Notes: generated by a model not told the origin, from the sequence alone. Shown: positions 43,043 through 51,927, numbered from the stretch's first letter. The stretch: DNA of 64,000 bases from WRGA01 sp031553395 (GCA_031553395.1 JAVBLR010000004.1:58217-122216), one strand, 5' to 3'. A program made the numbers and translations.

Positions 43043-44773
43043 ATGTACGATATCCTTCAGTTAAGAGAAAAGGACGTGGCTGAATTACAGGCCATAGCCA
43101 AAGATATGGGCATCAAAAAAGCCACATCTTTGGAAAAAGATAAACTTATTTACGAAATAATAGACCAACAAGCGATTACCAAAGCTAAGCAGAAAGTTGC
43201 GGCAGGAGAAAAAAAAGACGGAAGAGAACGCCGTTCTCGCATCAATGAAAAGCCGGAAGGAAGTTCTAAAAATCCAAATCAGGAAAAGCCTAAAGCTCAA
43301 AATGCACCTGCAAAAACAATATCTCAGCCAGCTGTACCTAATGAACAGGTAAAAAAAGATGCAAAAAAAGAGAATACGAAACCGGTAAAGCCAACAGAGG
43401 CTAAGGGTGAAAAAGCTCCTCAAAAAACACAACCTCAAAAGTCAACTATTCCGGCCTCACAAGTTGAGAAAGTAAATACACCCGAGTCACAAAGTAACGT
43501 TTCTTCGAATACTCCGGCTCCTCAACCTCAACGAAACCTGCCTCAACAACGAATGCCTCAACAACAAAAGGATTCGAACCAATCTTCTAACGGAAATAAT
43601 GGAAATAACCATACCAATGGAAATGGAAGCAATCATGATAAATCATTCGATTTCGATGGGTTGTTGATGGGTGTTGGTGTTCTTGAAATTATGCAGGATG
43701 GATACGGATTTCTTCGTTCGTCGGATTATAATTATTTGAATTCACCGGATGATATTTATGTATCCCAATCGCAAATTAAATTATTCGGATTAAAAACCGG
43801 AGACGTTGTAGAAGGCCCTATTCGTCCACCAAAGGAAGGTGAAAAATATTTTCCGTTAGTAAAAGTAGAACAGATAAATGGCCGTAATCCCGAATTTGTA
43901 AGGGATCGTATTCCATTTGATTTTTTAACACCATTATTTCCGGATGAAAAATTCAGATTAACAAGTGGTGGTCCCAGAGATAATCAATCAGTACGCATTG
44001 TTGATTTATTTTCACCAATTGGTAAAGGTCAGCGTGGATTGATTGTAGCTCAACCAAAAACAGGTAAAACGGTATTGCTCAAGGATATTGCGAATGCTAT
44101 AGCTGCCAATCATCCCGAAGTATATATGATTATTTTATTAATTGACGAACGTCCGGAAGAAGTTACCGATATGGCTCGCAGCGTAAATGCCGAAGTTATT
44201 TCATCAACTTTTGATGAACCGGCTGAACGCCATGTGAGAATTGCCAGTATTGTATTGGAAAAAGCAAAACGTATGGTTGAATGTGGACACGATGTTGTGA
44301 TATTACTTGATTCTATTACACGTTTGGCTCGCGCATATAACACCGTTTCTCCAGCATCAGGAAAAGTGCTTTCCGGAGGTGTGGATGCAAATGCTTTGCA
44401 TAAGCCGAAACGTTTCTTTGGAGCTGCACGTAACATCGAAAACGGTGGAAGTTTGACTATCATTGCCACAGCATTGATTGATACCGGTTCGAAAATGGAT
44501 GAAGTTATCTTCGAAGAATTTAAAGGAACGGGAAATATGGAGTTACAACTTGATCGCAAATTGTCGAACAAACGGATGTTCCCGGCGGTGGATATTACGG
44601 CTTCCAGTACACGGAGAGACGATTTGTTGCTTGATAAAGATACATTGAACAGAATGTGGATTCTTCGCAAATATCTGTCGGATATGAATTCCGTTGAAGC
44701 AATGGAGTTTATGCTTGATCGCTTGAATAAAACATCCAGCAACGAAGAGTTTTTATATTCGATGAATGATTAA
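43043..44773 (+). CDS. rho: Transcription termination factor Rho with disordered insertion
   Basis: The 576-residue RNA-dependent helicase has a Rho_N domain (about 1-45), then about 155 residues rich in Lys, Pro, Gln and Asn (46-200) that look disordered. The RNA-binding cold-shock-like domain (203-283, LEIMQDGYGFLR) and ATPase domain (300-576) follow. Walker A is QPKTGKT (337-343), Walker B VVILLDS (418-424), and the loop with Lys-Arg-Phe-Phe-Gly-Ala-Ala-Arg is intact. Bacteroidota Rho proteins commonly carry such inserts; in B. thetaiotaomicron one has been linked to condensate formation. Confidence 0.96.
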   Translation: MYDILQLREKDVAELQAIAKDMGIKKATSLEKDKLIYEIIDQQAITKAKQKVAAGEKKDGRERRSRINEKPEGSSKNPNQEKPKAQNAPAKTISQPAVPNEQVKKDAKKENTKPVKPTEAKGEKAPQKTQPQKSTIPASQVEKVNTPESQSNVSSNTPAPQPQRNLPQQRMPQQQKDSNQSSNGNNGNNHTNGNGSNHDKSFDFDGLLMGVGVLEIMQDGYGFLRSSDYNYLNSPDDIYVSQSQIKLFGLKTGDVVEGPIRPPKEGEKYFPLVKVEQINGRNPEFVRDRIPFDFLTPLFPDEKFRLTSGGPRDNQSVRIVDLFSPIGKGQRGLIVAQPKTGKTVLLKDIANAIAANHPEVYMIILLIDERPEEVTDMARSVNAEVISSTFDEPAERHVRIASIVLEKAKRMVECGHDVVILLDSITRLARAYNTVSPASGKVLSGGVDANALHKPKRFFGAARNIENGGSLTIIATALIDTGSKMDEVIFEEFKGTGNMELQLDRKLSNKRMFPAVDITASSTRRDDLLLDKDTLNRMWILRKYLSDMNSVEAMEFMLDRLNKTSSNEEFLYSMND

Positions 44774-44779
44774 AAAATA

Positions 44780-44814
44780 GTTACAAGTTACAGGTTACGA
44801 GTTACAAGTTTGAG
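44780..44814 (+). repeat. Tandem heptad GTTACAA-type repeat after rho
   Basis: Five consecutive 7-bp units (GTTACAA, GTTACAG, GTTACGA, GTTACAA, GTTTGAG) start 7 bp past the rho stop. GTTACAA is the reverse complement of the TTGTAAC unit before lspA and glgB. Confidence 0.75.
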
Positions 44815-44853
44815 TAATTTAAAGTTCTGTAATTTGTTCAATAATATTATCTT

Positions 44854-44897
44854 AAAAAAACGCATATTTGCATAAATGGCAAGTATGCGTTTTTTTA
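44854..44897 (+). terminator. Terminator of rho
   Basis: AAAAAACGCATA pairs with TATGCGTTTTTT around a 17-nt loop and ends in a T run. It is nearly symmetrical. Confidence 0.85.
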
Positions 44898-44907
44898 TTT
44901 CTTTTCG

Positions 44908-44939
44908 TTTGCGATTCGATTCATTTTTTTGTAGGTTTG
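44908..44939 (+). promoter_or_regulatory. Promoter of the DUF2461 gene
   Basis: TTTG (44908-44911) and TAGGTTTG (44932-44939) are 20 bp apart, a complete Bacteroidota -33/-7 pair 24 bp before the ATG. Confidence 0.75.
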
Positions 44940-44962
44940 TATGATTCTTAATAAAATAAAAT

Positions 44963-45640
44963 ATGGATATAACATTCATTTATAGTTTTCTGGAGAAATT
45001 AGTAGCAAATAATAATCGGGAATGGTTTCAGGAACATAAATCGGAATATGAAAAAGTAAAGTCCGAACATGAAAAAATGGTTACTTATTTGATAGCCAAA
45101 ATTTCAGAATTTGATAGTGATATCAGAGGATTGGAAGCAAAAGATTGTATATTCAGAATATATAGGGATACGCGCTTTTCACCGGATAAGACACCTTATA
45201 AAAACCATGTTGGCGCTTATATTGCTTCGGGTGGAGGCCGGAAAAGTGAGCGAGCCGGTTATTATGTTCATATTTCAACCGAAGAAAGTTTTATATCGGG
45301 AGGAATTTATTGTCCTCAACCAGCTGTTTTGAAAGCCCTTCGGGAAGCGGTTTATCATAATATTGACGAATATTTGTCTATTATCAATCAAAAGGATTAT
45401 AAGCAATATTTTACCGAATTTTTTTCGGAATCATTGAAAACTGTTCCGCGTGGTTTTCCAAAAGATTTTGAACATGCCGAATTACTAAAATGTAGGCATT
45501 ATTCTCCGGCATCACCGATTTCGCCTGATTTTTGGAAAAAACAGGATTGTTTGGATGAAATTGTAAAACGCTGCAAAGCTTTATATCCATATAATCGTTT
45601 TATGAATTTTACAGTAGACGAATGTCTATCAGAAAGGTAA
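44963..45640 (+). CDS. DUF2461 family protein
   Basis: The 225-residue protein matches DUF2461 (TIGR02453): the start FLEKLVANNNREWFQEHKSEYE, the central FRIYRDTRFSPDKTPYKNHVGA, Ala-Gly-Tyr-Tyr-Val-His-Ile and the late Pro-Arg-Gly-Phe-Pro-Lys-Asp. The family is widespread and cytoplasmic, with no established activity. A complete promoter lies just before it. The downstream gene is 78 bp away across heptad repeats, so co-transcription is uncertain. Confidence 0.88.
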   Translation: MDITFIYSFLEKLVANNNREWFQEHKSEYEKVKSEHEKMVTYLIAKISEFDSDIRGLEAKDCIFRIYRDTRFSPDKTPYKNHVGAYIASGGGRKSERAGYYVHISTEESFISGGIYCPQPAVLKALREAVYHNIDEYLSIINQKDYKQYFTEFFSESLKTVPRGFPKDFEHAELLKCRHYSPASPISPDFWKKQDCLDEIVKRCKALYPYNRFMNFTVDECLSER

Positions 45641-45678
45641 AATATTTTTTCAAATCCAGATGAACTTACATCAATTCA

Positions 45679-45713
45679 AACTTATAACTTAAAACTAACA
45701 ACTTATAACTAAA
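45679..45713 (+). repeat. Heptad repeat run directly before the YhcH-family gene
   Basis: Five 7-bp units (AACTTAT, AACTTAA, AACTAAC, AACTTAT, AACTAAA) end 5 bp before the ATG at 45719, the same placement as before lspA and glgB. Confidence 0.75.
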
Positions 45714-45718
45714 CTATC

Positions 45719-46165
45719 ATGATTGTAGATGCTTTATCAAATTCCGTAGCTGCGGAAAAATTACATCCGTTATTTAAACAAGCGTTTGATTTCTTAAAAT
45801 CAACAGATTTTTCAAAAGTAGAACCGGGGAAAATTGTATTGGACGGAGACAAGTTGTTTGTTTCAATTGTTGAAACTCAAGGAAAAACAAAAGAAACAGC
45901 TAAACTCGAAACGCACAACAAATACATTGATATTCAGATGCCTGTAGTAGGAAAAGAAACAATGGGCTGGTTAGCCGGAGAGAACTGCAAAAACAAAATT
46001 GATCCATACAATACCGAAAGAGATATTACTTTCTTTACTGATAAACCTACAACATACGTTGAATTAAATCCGTATGAGTTTGCTATCTTTTTTCCCGAAG
46101 ACGGACATGCTCCGGCAATTGCCGAAGGAACCATTAAAAAAGCAATTGTTAAGGTATTAGTATAG
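45719..46165 (+). CDS. YhcH/YjgK/YiaL family protein
   Basis: The 148-residue single-domain cupin-like protein has the family pattern KLETHNKYIDIQMPVVGKE, then Asp-Ile-Thr-Phe-Phe-Thr-Asp and FAIFFPEDGHAPAIAEG, which holds the metal-binding His. Members (also called DUF386) occur with sialic acid, sugar acid or beta-galactosidase genes and are thought to act on sugars. No such pathway neighbours it here, so the substrate is unknown. Confidence 0.88.
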   Translation: MIVDALSNSVAAEKLHPLFKQAFDFLKSTDFSKVEPGKIVLDGDKLFVSIVETQGKTKETAKLETHNKYIDIQMPVVGKETMGWLAGENCKNKIDPYNTERDITFFTDKPTTYVELNPYEFAIFFPEDGHAPAIAEGTIKKAIVKVLV

Positions 46166-46186
46166 TATTAGTATAGTATTGGAAAT

Positions 46187-46300
46187 AGTTAGAGGTAGTA
46201 AAAAGGTAGTAAAAAGTAGTTAGATATAGCTTTGAAATTCAAATTTTTATACTTTGATTATCTTGTTTTTACTACTTCTAACTACTCTTTACATCTAACT
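46187..46300. repeat. Imperfect inverted repeat between the YhcH gene and glgB
   Basis: AGTTAGAGGTAGTAAAAAGG-type sequence at 46187-46224 is matched on the other strand at 46266-46300 (shared AGTAGTTAGA/TCTAACTACT). Short direct repeats of TATTAGTATAG precede it. It lies in a 177-bp gap with no gene. Confidence 0.5.
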
Positions 46301-46323
46301 TCTTTTAAATCAAACTTTCCCGT

Positions 46324-46337
46324 AACTTGTAACTAAA
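46324..46337 (+). repeat. Heptad pair directly before glgB
   Basis: AACTTGT and AACTAAA, the same unit as before lspA, end 5 bp before the glgB ATG. Confidence 0.6.
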
Positions 46338-46342
46338 ATAGT

Positions 46343-48355
46343 ATGAATACACTTAATCTTGTAAAAAATGACCCATGGCTTGAGCCTTATAAAGAGGCAA
46401 TTGAGGGGCGTCATCAATATGCTGTAAATAAGGAAAAAGAACTTACTCAGGATGGGAAAATCGGTTTATCTGATTTTGCTACAGGATATTTGTTTTTTGG
46501 GTTACATCCTACTCCTAAAGGATGGATTTTCAGGGAATGGGCGCCAAATGCCACCGAAATTTATTTGGTTGGAGATTTTAATGATTGGCAGCAAAAGGAA
46601 GAATATAAACTCGTCCGGAAAGAAAATGGCGTTTGGGAAATTTCTTTGCCTAAAGAAGCGATGAAACACGGAGATTTATATAAACTCATCGTGCATTGGC
46701 AGGGTGGGGAAGGGGAGCGTATTCCGGCTTGGAGTCGCCGTGTTGTACAGGATGATTCGAGCAAAATTTTCAGTGCACAGGTTTGGGGTCCGGAAGAAGA
46801 ATATATTTTTAAGAATAAAAAATTTAAACCCGATACTTCTCCGTTATTGATTTATGAATGCCATATCGGAATGGCGCAGGAAGAAGAAAGAGTAGGGACA
46901 TACAATGAATTTCGTGAGAAAATATTGCCTCGCGTAAAAGAAGACGGATATAATGCCATTCAGATAATGGCCATTCAGGAACATCCTTATTACGGTTCAT
47001 TTGGTTATCATGTTTCGAGTTTTTTTGCCACATCTTCCCGTTTTGGTACGCCTGAAGAATTGAAGCACTTGATTGATGAGGCACATGGAATGGGAATTGC
47101 TGTAATTATGGATATTGTTCATTCTCATGCTGTTAAAAATGAGATGGAGGGATTAGGTAGGTTTGACGGTTCTTATAATCAATATTTTTATGGAGATCAT
47201 CGCAGGGAGCATTCAGCCTGGGATTCGCTTTGTTTTGATTACGGGAAAAATGAAGTGATCCATTTCTTATTGTCCAATTGTAAATTTTGGTTGGATGAAT
47301 ATCAATTTGATGGATTCCGGTTTGATGGCGTAACATCCATGTTATATTACAGCCATGGATTGGGCGAAAGTTTCGGAAGTTACGGAGATTATTATAATGG
47401 ACATCAGGATGATAATGCAATTTGTTATTTGTCTTTGGCTAATAAGTTGATTCATGAGGTAAATTCGAATGCAATAACTATTGCTGAGGAAGTAAGCGGA
47501 ATGCCGGGATTAGCCACAAAATTCGATGATGGCGGAGTTGGATTTGATTACCGTATGGCAATGGGAGTTCCCGATTACTGGATAAAATTGCTAAAGGAGA
47601 AAAAAGATGAAGATTGGCATCCGTCGGGTATTTGGTGGGAATTAACAAATCGCCGCGCCGATGAAAAAACAATCAGTTATGCCGAAAGTCACGATCAGGC
47701 TTTGGTTGGTGATAAAACTATCATTTTTTGGTTAGCTGATGCTGAATTGTATTGGCATATGACGAAGTCTGATAACAGTTATGTGGTTTCCAGGGCTTTG
47801 GCAATGCATAAAATGATACGATTGGTTACAGCTTCAACGATGAATGGTGGTTATCTCAACTTTATGGGAAATGAATTCGGGCATCCCGAATGGATTGATT
47901 TTCCGCGTGAAGGTAATGGCTGGTCGTGTAAATATGCCCGCCGTCAATGGAGTTTAGTCGATAATAAAGAGTTGAAATATCATTATCTAGGTGATTTTGA
48001 TAAAGAAATGCTTTCCACAATTAAGAGCGTGAAGAATTTTCAAAAAACACCGATTTACAAGGTTTGGGATAATGACGGAGATCAGATTTTAGCATATAGA
48101 CGGGATGATTTGGTATTTGTATTTAATTTTCATCCGAATAAATCTTTCACCGATTATGGTTTTTTAGTTGAAAAAGGCAGTTATAAAATTGTATTGAATA
48201 CTGATTCTGATAAATTTGGAGGATTTAATTTAGTGGATGATTCAATCGAACATTTTACAATTCCCGACCCTTTATATGTAAAAGAAGGAAAAGAATGGCT
48301 TAAGTTGTATATTCCTTCGAGAACAGCATTGGTGTTGAAGAAAGTTAAAAAATAG
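46343..48355 (+). CDS. glgB: 1,4-alpha-glucan branching enzyme (eukaryote-like GH13)
   Basis: The 670-residue enzyme makes alpha-1,6 branches in glycogen. It has a CBM48 domain (about 55-150, with Val-Gly-Asp-Phe-Asn-Asp-Trp) and a GH13 barrel. The nucleophile Asp328 lies in FDGFRFDGVTSML, the acid/base Glu382 in Ile-Ala-Glu-Glu-Val-Ser-Gly-Met-Pro, and the third acid Asp451 in Glu-Ser-His-Asp-Gln. Stretches such as GYHVSSFFATSSRFGTPEEL and Asp-Ile-Val-His-Ser-His match eukaryotic branching enzymes (GH13_8) more than the classic bacterial type. No other glycogen gene is adjacent. Confidence 0.94.
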   Translation: MNTLNLVKNDPWLEPYKEAIEGRHQYAVNKEKELTQDGKIGLSDFATGYLFFGLHPTPKGWIFREWAPNATEIYLVGDFNDWQQKEEYKLVRKENGVWEISLPKEAMKHGDLYKLIVHWQGGEGERIPAWSRRVVQDDSSKIFSAQVWGPEEEYIFKNKKFKPDTSPLLIYECHIGMAQEEERVGTYNEFREKILPRVKEDGYNAIQIMAIQEHPYYGSFGYHVSSFFATSSRFGTPEELKHLIDEAHGMGIAVIMDIVHSHAVKNEMEGLGRFDGSYNQYFYGDHRREHSAWDSLCFDYGKNEVIHFLLSNCKFWLDEYQFDGFRFDGVTSMLYYSHGLGESFGSYGDYYNGHQDDNAICYLSLANKLIHEVNSNAITIAEEVSGMPGLATKFDDGGVGFDYRMAMGVPDYWIKLLKEKKDEDWHPSGIWWELTNRRADEKTISYAESHDQALVGDKTIIFWLADAELYWHMTKSDNSYVVSRALAMHKMIRLVTASTMNGGYLNFMGNEFGHPEWIDFPREGNGWSCKYARRQWSLVDNKELKYHYLGDFDKEMLSTIKSVKNFQKTPIYKVWDNDGDQILAYRRDDLVFVFNFHPNKSFTDYGFLVEKGSYKIVLNTDSDKFGGFNLVDDSIEHFTIPDPLYVKEGKEWLKLYIPSRTALVLKKVKK

Positions 48356-48373
48356 AAATAAGAAATTTAGCGT

Positions 48374-48406
48374 TGCGGAGATGATTAATTTTGTCTCCGT
48401 AATTTT
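48374..48406 (+). terminator. Terminator of glgB, enclosing a promoter box
   Basis: CGGAGA (48376-48381) pairs with TCTCCG (48394-48399), with extra pairing on both sides and a T-rich tail. The 12-nt loop contains TAATTTTG. Confidence 0.6.
48386..48393 (+). promoter_or_regulatory. -7 box of the aconitase-isocitrate dehydrogenase unit
   Basis: TAATTTTG matches TAnnTTTG, 34 bp before the ATG, and lies in the loop of the preceding terminator hairpin. Confidence 0.5.
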
Positions 48407-48427
48407 TAAACTAAAAATAAACACTTT

Positions 48428-50683
48428 ATGATATTTGATATAGAACTAATCAGAAAGGTGTATCAATCTTACACCAGTAAAATAGCAGAAGCAAGGCAAA
48501 TAGTAAAACGTCCGTTAACATTAACCGAAAAGATATTGTATGCACATTTATCAGAAGGTATGGAATTAAAAAACTACGAACGAGGCACAGATTATGTAAA
48601 TTTTGCACCCGACCGTGTTGCTATGCAAGATGCTACGGCACAAATGGCATTATTGCAATTTATGACGGCAGGTAAGGAACGTACGGCAGTACCTTCGACT
48701 GTGCATTGCGACCATTTAATATTGGCGCATCACAATGCTTCGGAAGATTTAAAACAGGCAGAAACGACCAATAATGAGGTTTATAAATTTTTGAGTTCGG
48801 TTTCCAATAAATACGGAATTGGTTTTTGGAAGCCCGGAGCAGGAATTATTCATCAGGTTTTGTTGGAAAATTATTCATTTCCCGGCGGAATGATGATTGG
48901 AACCGATTCCCATACACCGAATGCCGGAGGTTTGGGAATGATTGCCATTGGTGTTGGCGGTGCTGATGCGATGGATGTAATGGCCGGAATGCCATGGGAA
49001 TTGAAAATGCCGAAACTGATTGGTGTAAAACTAACCGGTAAGATGAATGGATGGACTTCTCCTAAGGATGTAATCCTTAAATTAGCTGGAATTCTAACAG
49101 TTAAAGGTGGTACAAATTCCATTATCGAATATTTTGGAGAGGGTACAAAAAGTATTTCGGCAACCGGAAAAGCGACTATCTGTAATATGGGGGCGGAAGT
49201 TGGTGCAACAACATCTGTTTTTCCGTATGATCAAAAAATGGCTGAATATTTGATTGCCACCGGAAGAGAAGAAGTTGCAAAAATCGCTTCGGAAATTGCC
49301 GGAAATTTACAACCTGACTCGGAAGTAATTGCAAATCCAGAGAAATATTACGACCGAATTATTGAAATTGATTTGGATAAATTAGAACCGTATGTAAACG
49401 GACCATTTACTCCCGATGCCGCTTATCCGATTTCAGAATTTGTAAAAATTGTAAAGGAAAAAAATTATCCTCAGGAAATGGAAGTGGGATTAATCGGTTC
49501 TTGCACGAATTCATCGTATGAAGATATGAGCCGTGCTGTTTCCATTGCCCGTCAGGCAAAAAATGATAAGTTGAAAGTAAAAGCCCAGCTGATTATAAAT
49601 CCGGGTTCCGAGCAAGTGAGATATACAGCCGAAAGAGATGGAATCTTACCTGAATTCGAATCCATTGGTGGAATTATTATGACAAATGCTTGTGGCCCTT
49701 GCATCGGACAATGGCAGCGGGATACGGATAATCCCGAACGTCCGAATTCCATTGTAACCTCATTTAACCGGAACTTTGCTAAACGAAATGATGGAAATCC
49801 GAATACCCATGCATTTGTTGCTTCTCCCGAAATGGTAATGGCTTTTACTATTTCCGGCAATTTATGTTTTAATCCTTTGATTGATAGTTTAATCAATGAA
49901 AACGGAGAAAAAATAAAGTTGCAAGAACCCAACGGGTTTGAAATTCCTCCCAAAGGTTATGCGGTTGAGGATGCAGGATATATTGCTCCTGCTGCAAATG
50001 CCGCAAATAGTACGGTTGAAATAGACCCGAATTCCAAGCGGTTGCAAAAATTACAACCATTTCCTCAATGGGACGGAAAAAATATAAAGAAACTTCCTTT
50101 ATTGATAAAAGCTAAAGGAAAATGTACAACCGACCATATTTCTATGGCCGGCCCATGGTTGAAATTCCGAGGACATTTGGAAAATATTTCTGATAATATG
50201 TTGATTGGAGCGATTAATGCATTTAACGATAAAGCAAATTCGGTTTTTAATCCACAAACAGGCCAATATGAAGCTGTTCCTGCTTTAGCTAAAGAATATA
50301 AGAAAGCCGGAATCGGTTCGATTGTTGTTGCTGAAGAAAATTATGGCGAAGGTTCATCACGCGAACATGCTGCAATGGAACCTCGGTTTTTGAATGTGAA
50401 AGCAATTTTGGTAAAATCGTTTGCTCGCATTCACGAAACGAATTTGAAAAAGCAAGGAATGCTTGCACTTACCTTTGCTGATAAAAATGATTATGATAAA
50501 ATCAGGGAAGATGATAAAATCAGCATTCATGGACTAACATCATTTACACCTGGAAAGCCATTACAAGTTATGCTACATCATTCTGACGGAACAACAGATT
50601 CGTTTGATGTATTGCATACGTATAACGAAACTCAAATTGAATGGTTTAAAGCCGGAAGTGCATTGAATAAAATGAAAAAATAA
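48428..50683 (+). CDS. acnA: Aconitate hydratase, mitochondrial type
   Basis: The 751-residue 4Fe-4S enzyme converts citrate to isocitrate. The three cluster cysteines are Cys359 (Ile-Gly-Ser-Cys-Thr-Asn-Ser), Cys422 and Cys425 (Ala-Cys-Gly-Pro-Cys-Ile-Gly), almost the same numbering as in mammalian mitochondrial aconitase. The C-terminal swivel domain has NYGEGSSREHAAMEPRFL. A mitochondrial-like aconitase beside icd is known from Bacteroides fragilis. icd starts 8 bp downstream, so the two are an operon for the oxidative route to 2-oxoglutarate. The symbol follows common use; acn would also fit. Confidence 0.95.
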   Translation: MIFDIELIRKVYQSYTSKIAEARQIVKRPLTLTEKILYAHLSEGMELKNYERGTDYVNFAPDRVAMQDATAQMALLQFMTAGKERTAVPSTVHCDHLILAHHNASEDLKQAETTNNEVYKFLSSVSNKYGIGFWKPGAGIIHQVLLENYSFPGGMMIGTDSHTPNAGGLGMIAIGVGGADAMDVMAGMPWELKMPKLIGVKLTGKMNGWTSPKDVILKLAGILTVKGGTNSIIEYFGEGTKSISATGKATICNMGAEVGATTSVFPYDQKMAEYLIATGREEVAKIASEIAGNLQPDSEVIANPEKYYDRIIEIDLDKLEPYVNGPFTPDAAYPISEFVKIVKEKNYPQEMEVGLIGSCTNSSYEDMSRAVSIARQAKNDKLKVKAQLIINPGSEQVRYTAERDGILPEFESIGGIIMTNACGPCIGQWQRDTDNPERPNSIVTSFNRNFAKRNDGNPNTHAFVASPEMVMAFTISGNLCFNPLIDSLINENGEKIKLQEPNGFEIPPKGYAVEDAGYIAPAANAANSTVEIDPNSKRLQKLQPFPQWDGKNIKKLPLLIKAKGKCTTDHISMAGPWLKFRGHLENISDNMLIGAINAFNDKANSVFNPQTGQYEAVPALAKEYKKAGIGSIVVAEENYGEGSSREHAAMEPRFLNVKAILVKSFARIHETNLKKQGMLALTFADKNDYDKIREDDKISIHGLTSFTPGKPLQVMLHHSDGTTDSFDVLHTYNETQIEWFKAGSALNKMKK

Positions 50684-50691
50684 AAATTATT

Positions 50692-51882
50692 ATGCAAAAA
50701 ATAACATTCCAAAACAATAAACTAACTATCCCTGATTGTCCGGTAATTCCTTTTATTGAAGGAGATGGCATTGGGAAAGATATTTGGACGGCGGCTCAAT
50801 CGGTAATTGATAAAGCTATTGAAAAATCCTACAACGGAAAACGGCGTATTGAGTGGAAAGAAGTGTTGGCCGGAGAAAAATCATTCAATCAAAACGGTTC
50901 GTGGTTGCCGGAAGAAACGATGAATGCTTTTCGTGAATATTTGGTCGGAATAAAAGGCCCATTAACAACTCCTGTTGGAGGCGGAATCCGTTCGTTGAAT
51001 GTGGCATTGAGGCAAGATTTGGATTTGTATGTTTGCTTGCGTCCAGTACGCTGGTTCAAAGGTGTTGAATCACCAATCAAACATCCGGAAAAAGTAAATA
51101 TGGTTATTTTTCGTGAAAATACCGAAGATATTTATGCCGGAATCGAATGGATGCAAGGGACGGATGAAGCAAAAAAATTCTATCATTTTTTGAAAAATGA
51201 AATGAATGTAAAAAAAGTTCGCTTTCCCGAAACATCGTCATTTGGAGTAAAACCTGTTTCAGTTGAAGGTTCCGAGCGATTAATCCGTTCGGCAATCGAA
51301 TATGCGTTGGAGAATAACTTGCCATCGGTAACAATCGTTCATAAAGGCAATATCATGAAATTTACCGAAGGTGGTTTCAAAACTTGGGGGTATGCGCTGG
51401 CTGAACGGGAATTCAGCGATGAAATAAAATCCGGAAAATTGATAATAAAGGATGTTATTGCTGATGCTTTTTTACAAAATACATTATTAAAACCCGAAGA
51501 TTATTCTGTAATTGCAACATTAAATCTGAATGGCGATTATGTTTCCGACCAATTGGCAGCAATGGTTGGTGGAATAGGTATTGCACCGGGTGCAAATATC
51601 AATTATCAAACCAGGCATGCCATTTTCGAAGCGACACACGGAACTGCTCCTGATATTGCGGGAAAAAACATAGCCAACCCTTCTTCTCTGTTATTGTCGG
51701 CAGTGATGATGCTGGAATATATCGGTTGGAAAGAAGCAGCAGGTCTGATAGAAAAAGCGATGGAAAAAACATTCCTTGCAGGAAAAGCAACGGTAGATTT
51801 AGCCCGTTTTATGGAGAATGGCAAAATGCTTTCTACAAAGGAATTTGCAAATGAATTGATTGATAATATAGTAAATAAGTAA
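50692..51882 (+). CDS. icd: Isocitrate dehydrogenase with NAD-type coenzyme residues
   Basis: The 396-residue enzyme oxidises isocitrate to 2-oxoglutarate. Substrate residues are clear: Ser101 and Asn103 in Gly-Gly-Ile-Arg-Ser-Leu-Asn, Arg107, Arg117, Arg141, Tyr148, Lys218. After His-Gly-Thr-Ala-Pro the protein reads Asp321-Ile322 with Ala328, where NADP-dependent E. coli IDH has Lys344-Tyr345 and Val351. Asp-Ile-Ala is the pattern of NAD-dependent enzymes, and Tyr391 is also replaced (Val368). I therefore expect NAD use; this is inferred from the family rule. It is second in the operon with aconitase. Citrate synthase is not in the window. Confidence 0.93.
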   Translation: MQKITFQNNKLTIPDCPVIPFIEGDGIGKDIWTAAQSVIDKAIEKSYNGKRRIEWKEVLAGEKSFNQNGSWLPEETMNAFREYLVGIKGPLTTPVGGGIRSLNVALRQDLDLYVCLRPVRWFKGVESPIKHPEKVNMVIFRENTEDIYAGIEWMQGTDEAKKFYHFLKNEMNVKKVRFPETSSFGVKPVSVEGSERLIRSAIEYALENNLPSVTIVHKGNIMKFTEGGFKTWGYALAEREFSDEIKSGKLIIKDVIADAFLQNTLLKPEDYSVIATLNLNGDYVSDQLAAMVGGIGIAPGANINYQTRHAIFEATHGTAPDIAGKNIANPSSLLLSAVMMLEYIGWKEAAGLIEKAMEKTFLAGKATVDLARFMENGKMLSTKEFANELIDNIVNK

Positions 51883-51893
51883 ACGAGATACGA

Positions 51894-51927
51894 GTAGACA
51901 GGTTAAATCCAAAATTTGTCTACTTTT
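51894..51927 (+). terminator. Terminator of the aconitase-icd operon
   Basis: GTAGACA pairs with TGTCTAC around a 16-nt loop, followed by TTTT. It overlaps the 3' end of the convergent ybaK-like gene. Confidence 0.6.

Noticed and set aside
44110..44742. 210-codon minus-strand frame inside rho
   Set aside because: Antisense to the conserved ATPase domain; composition mirrors the real gene.
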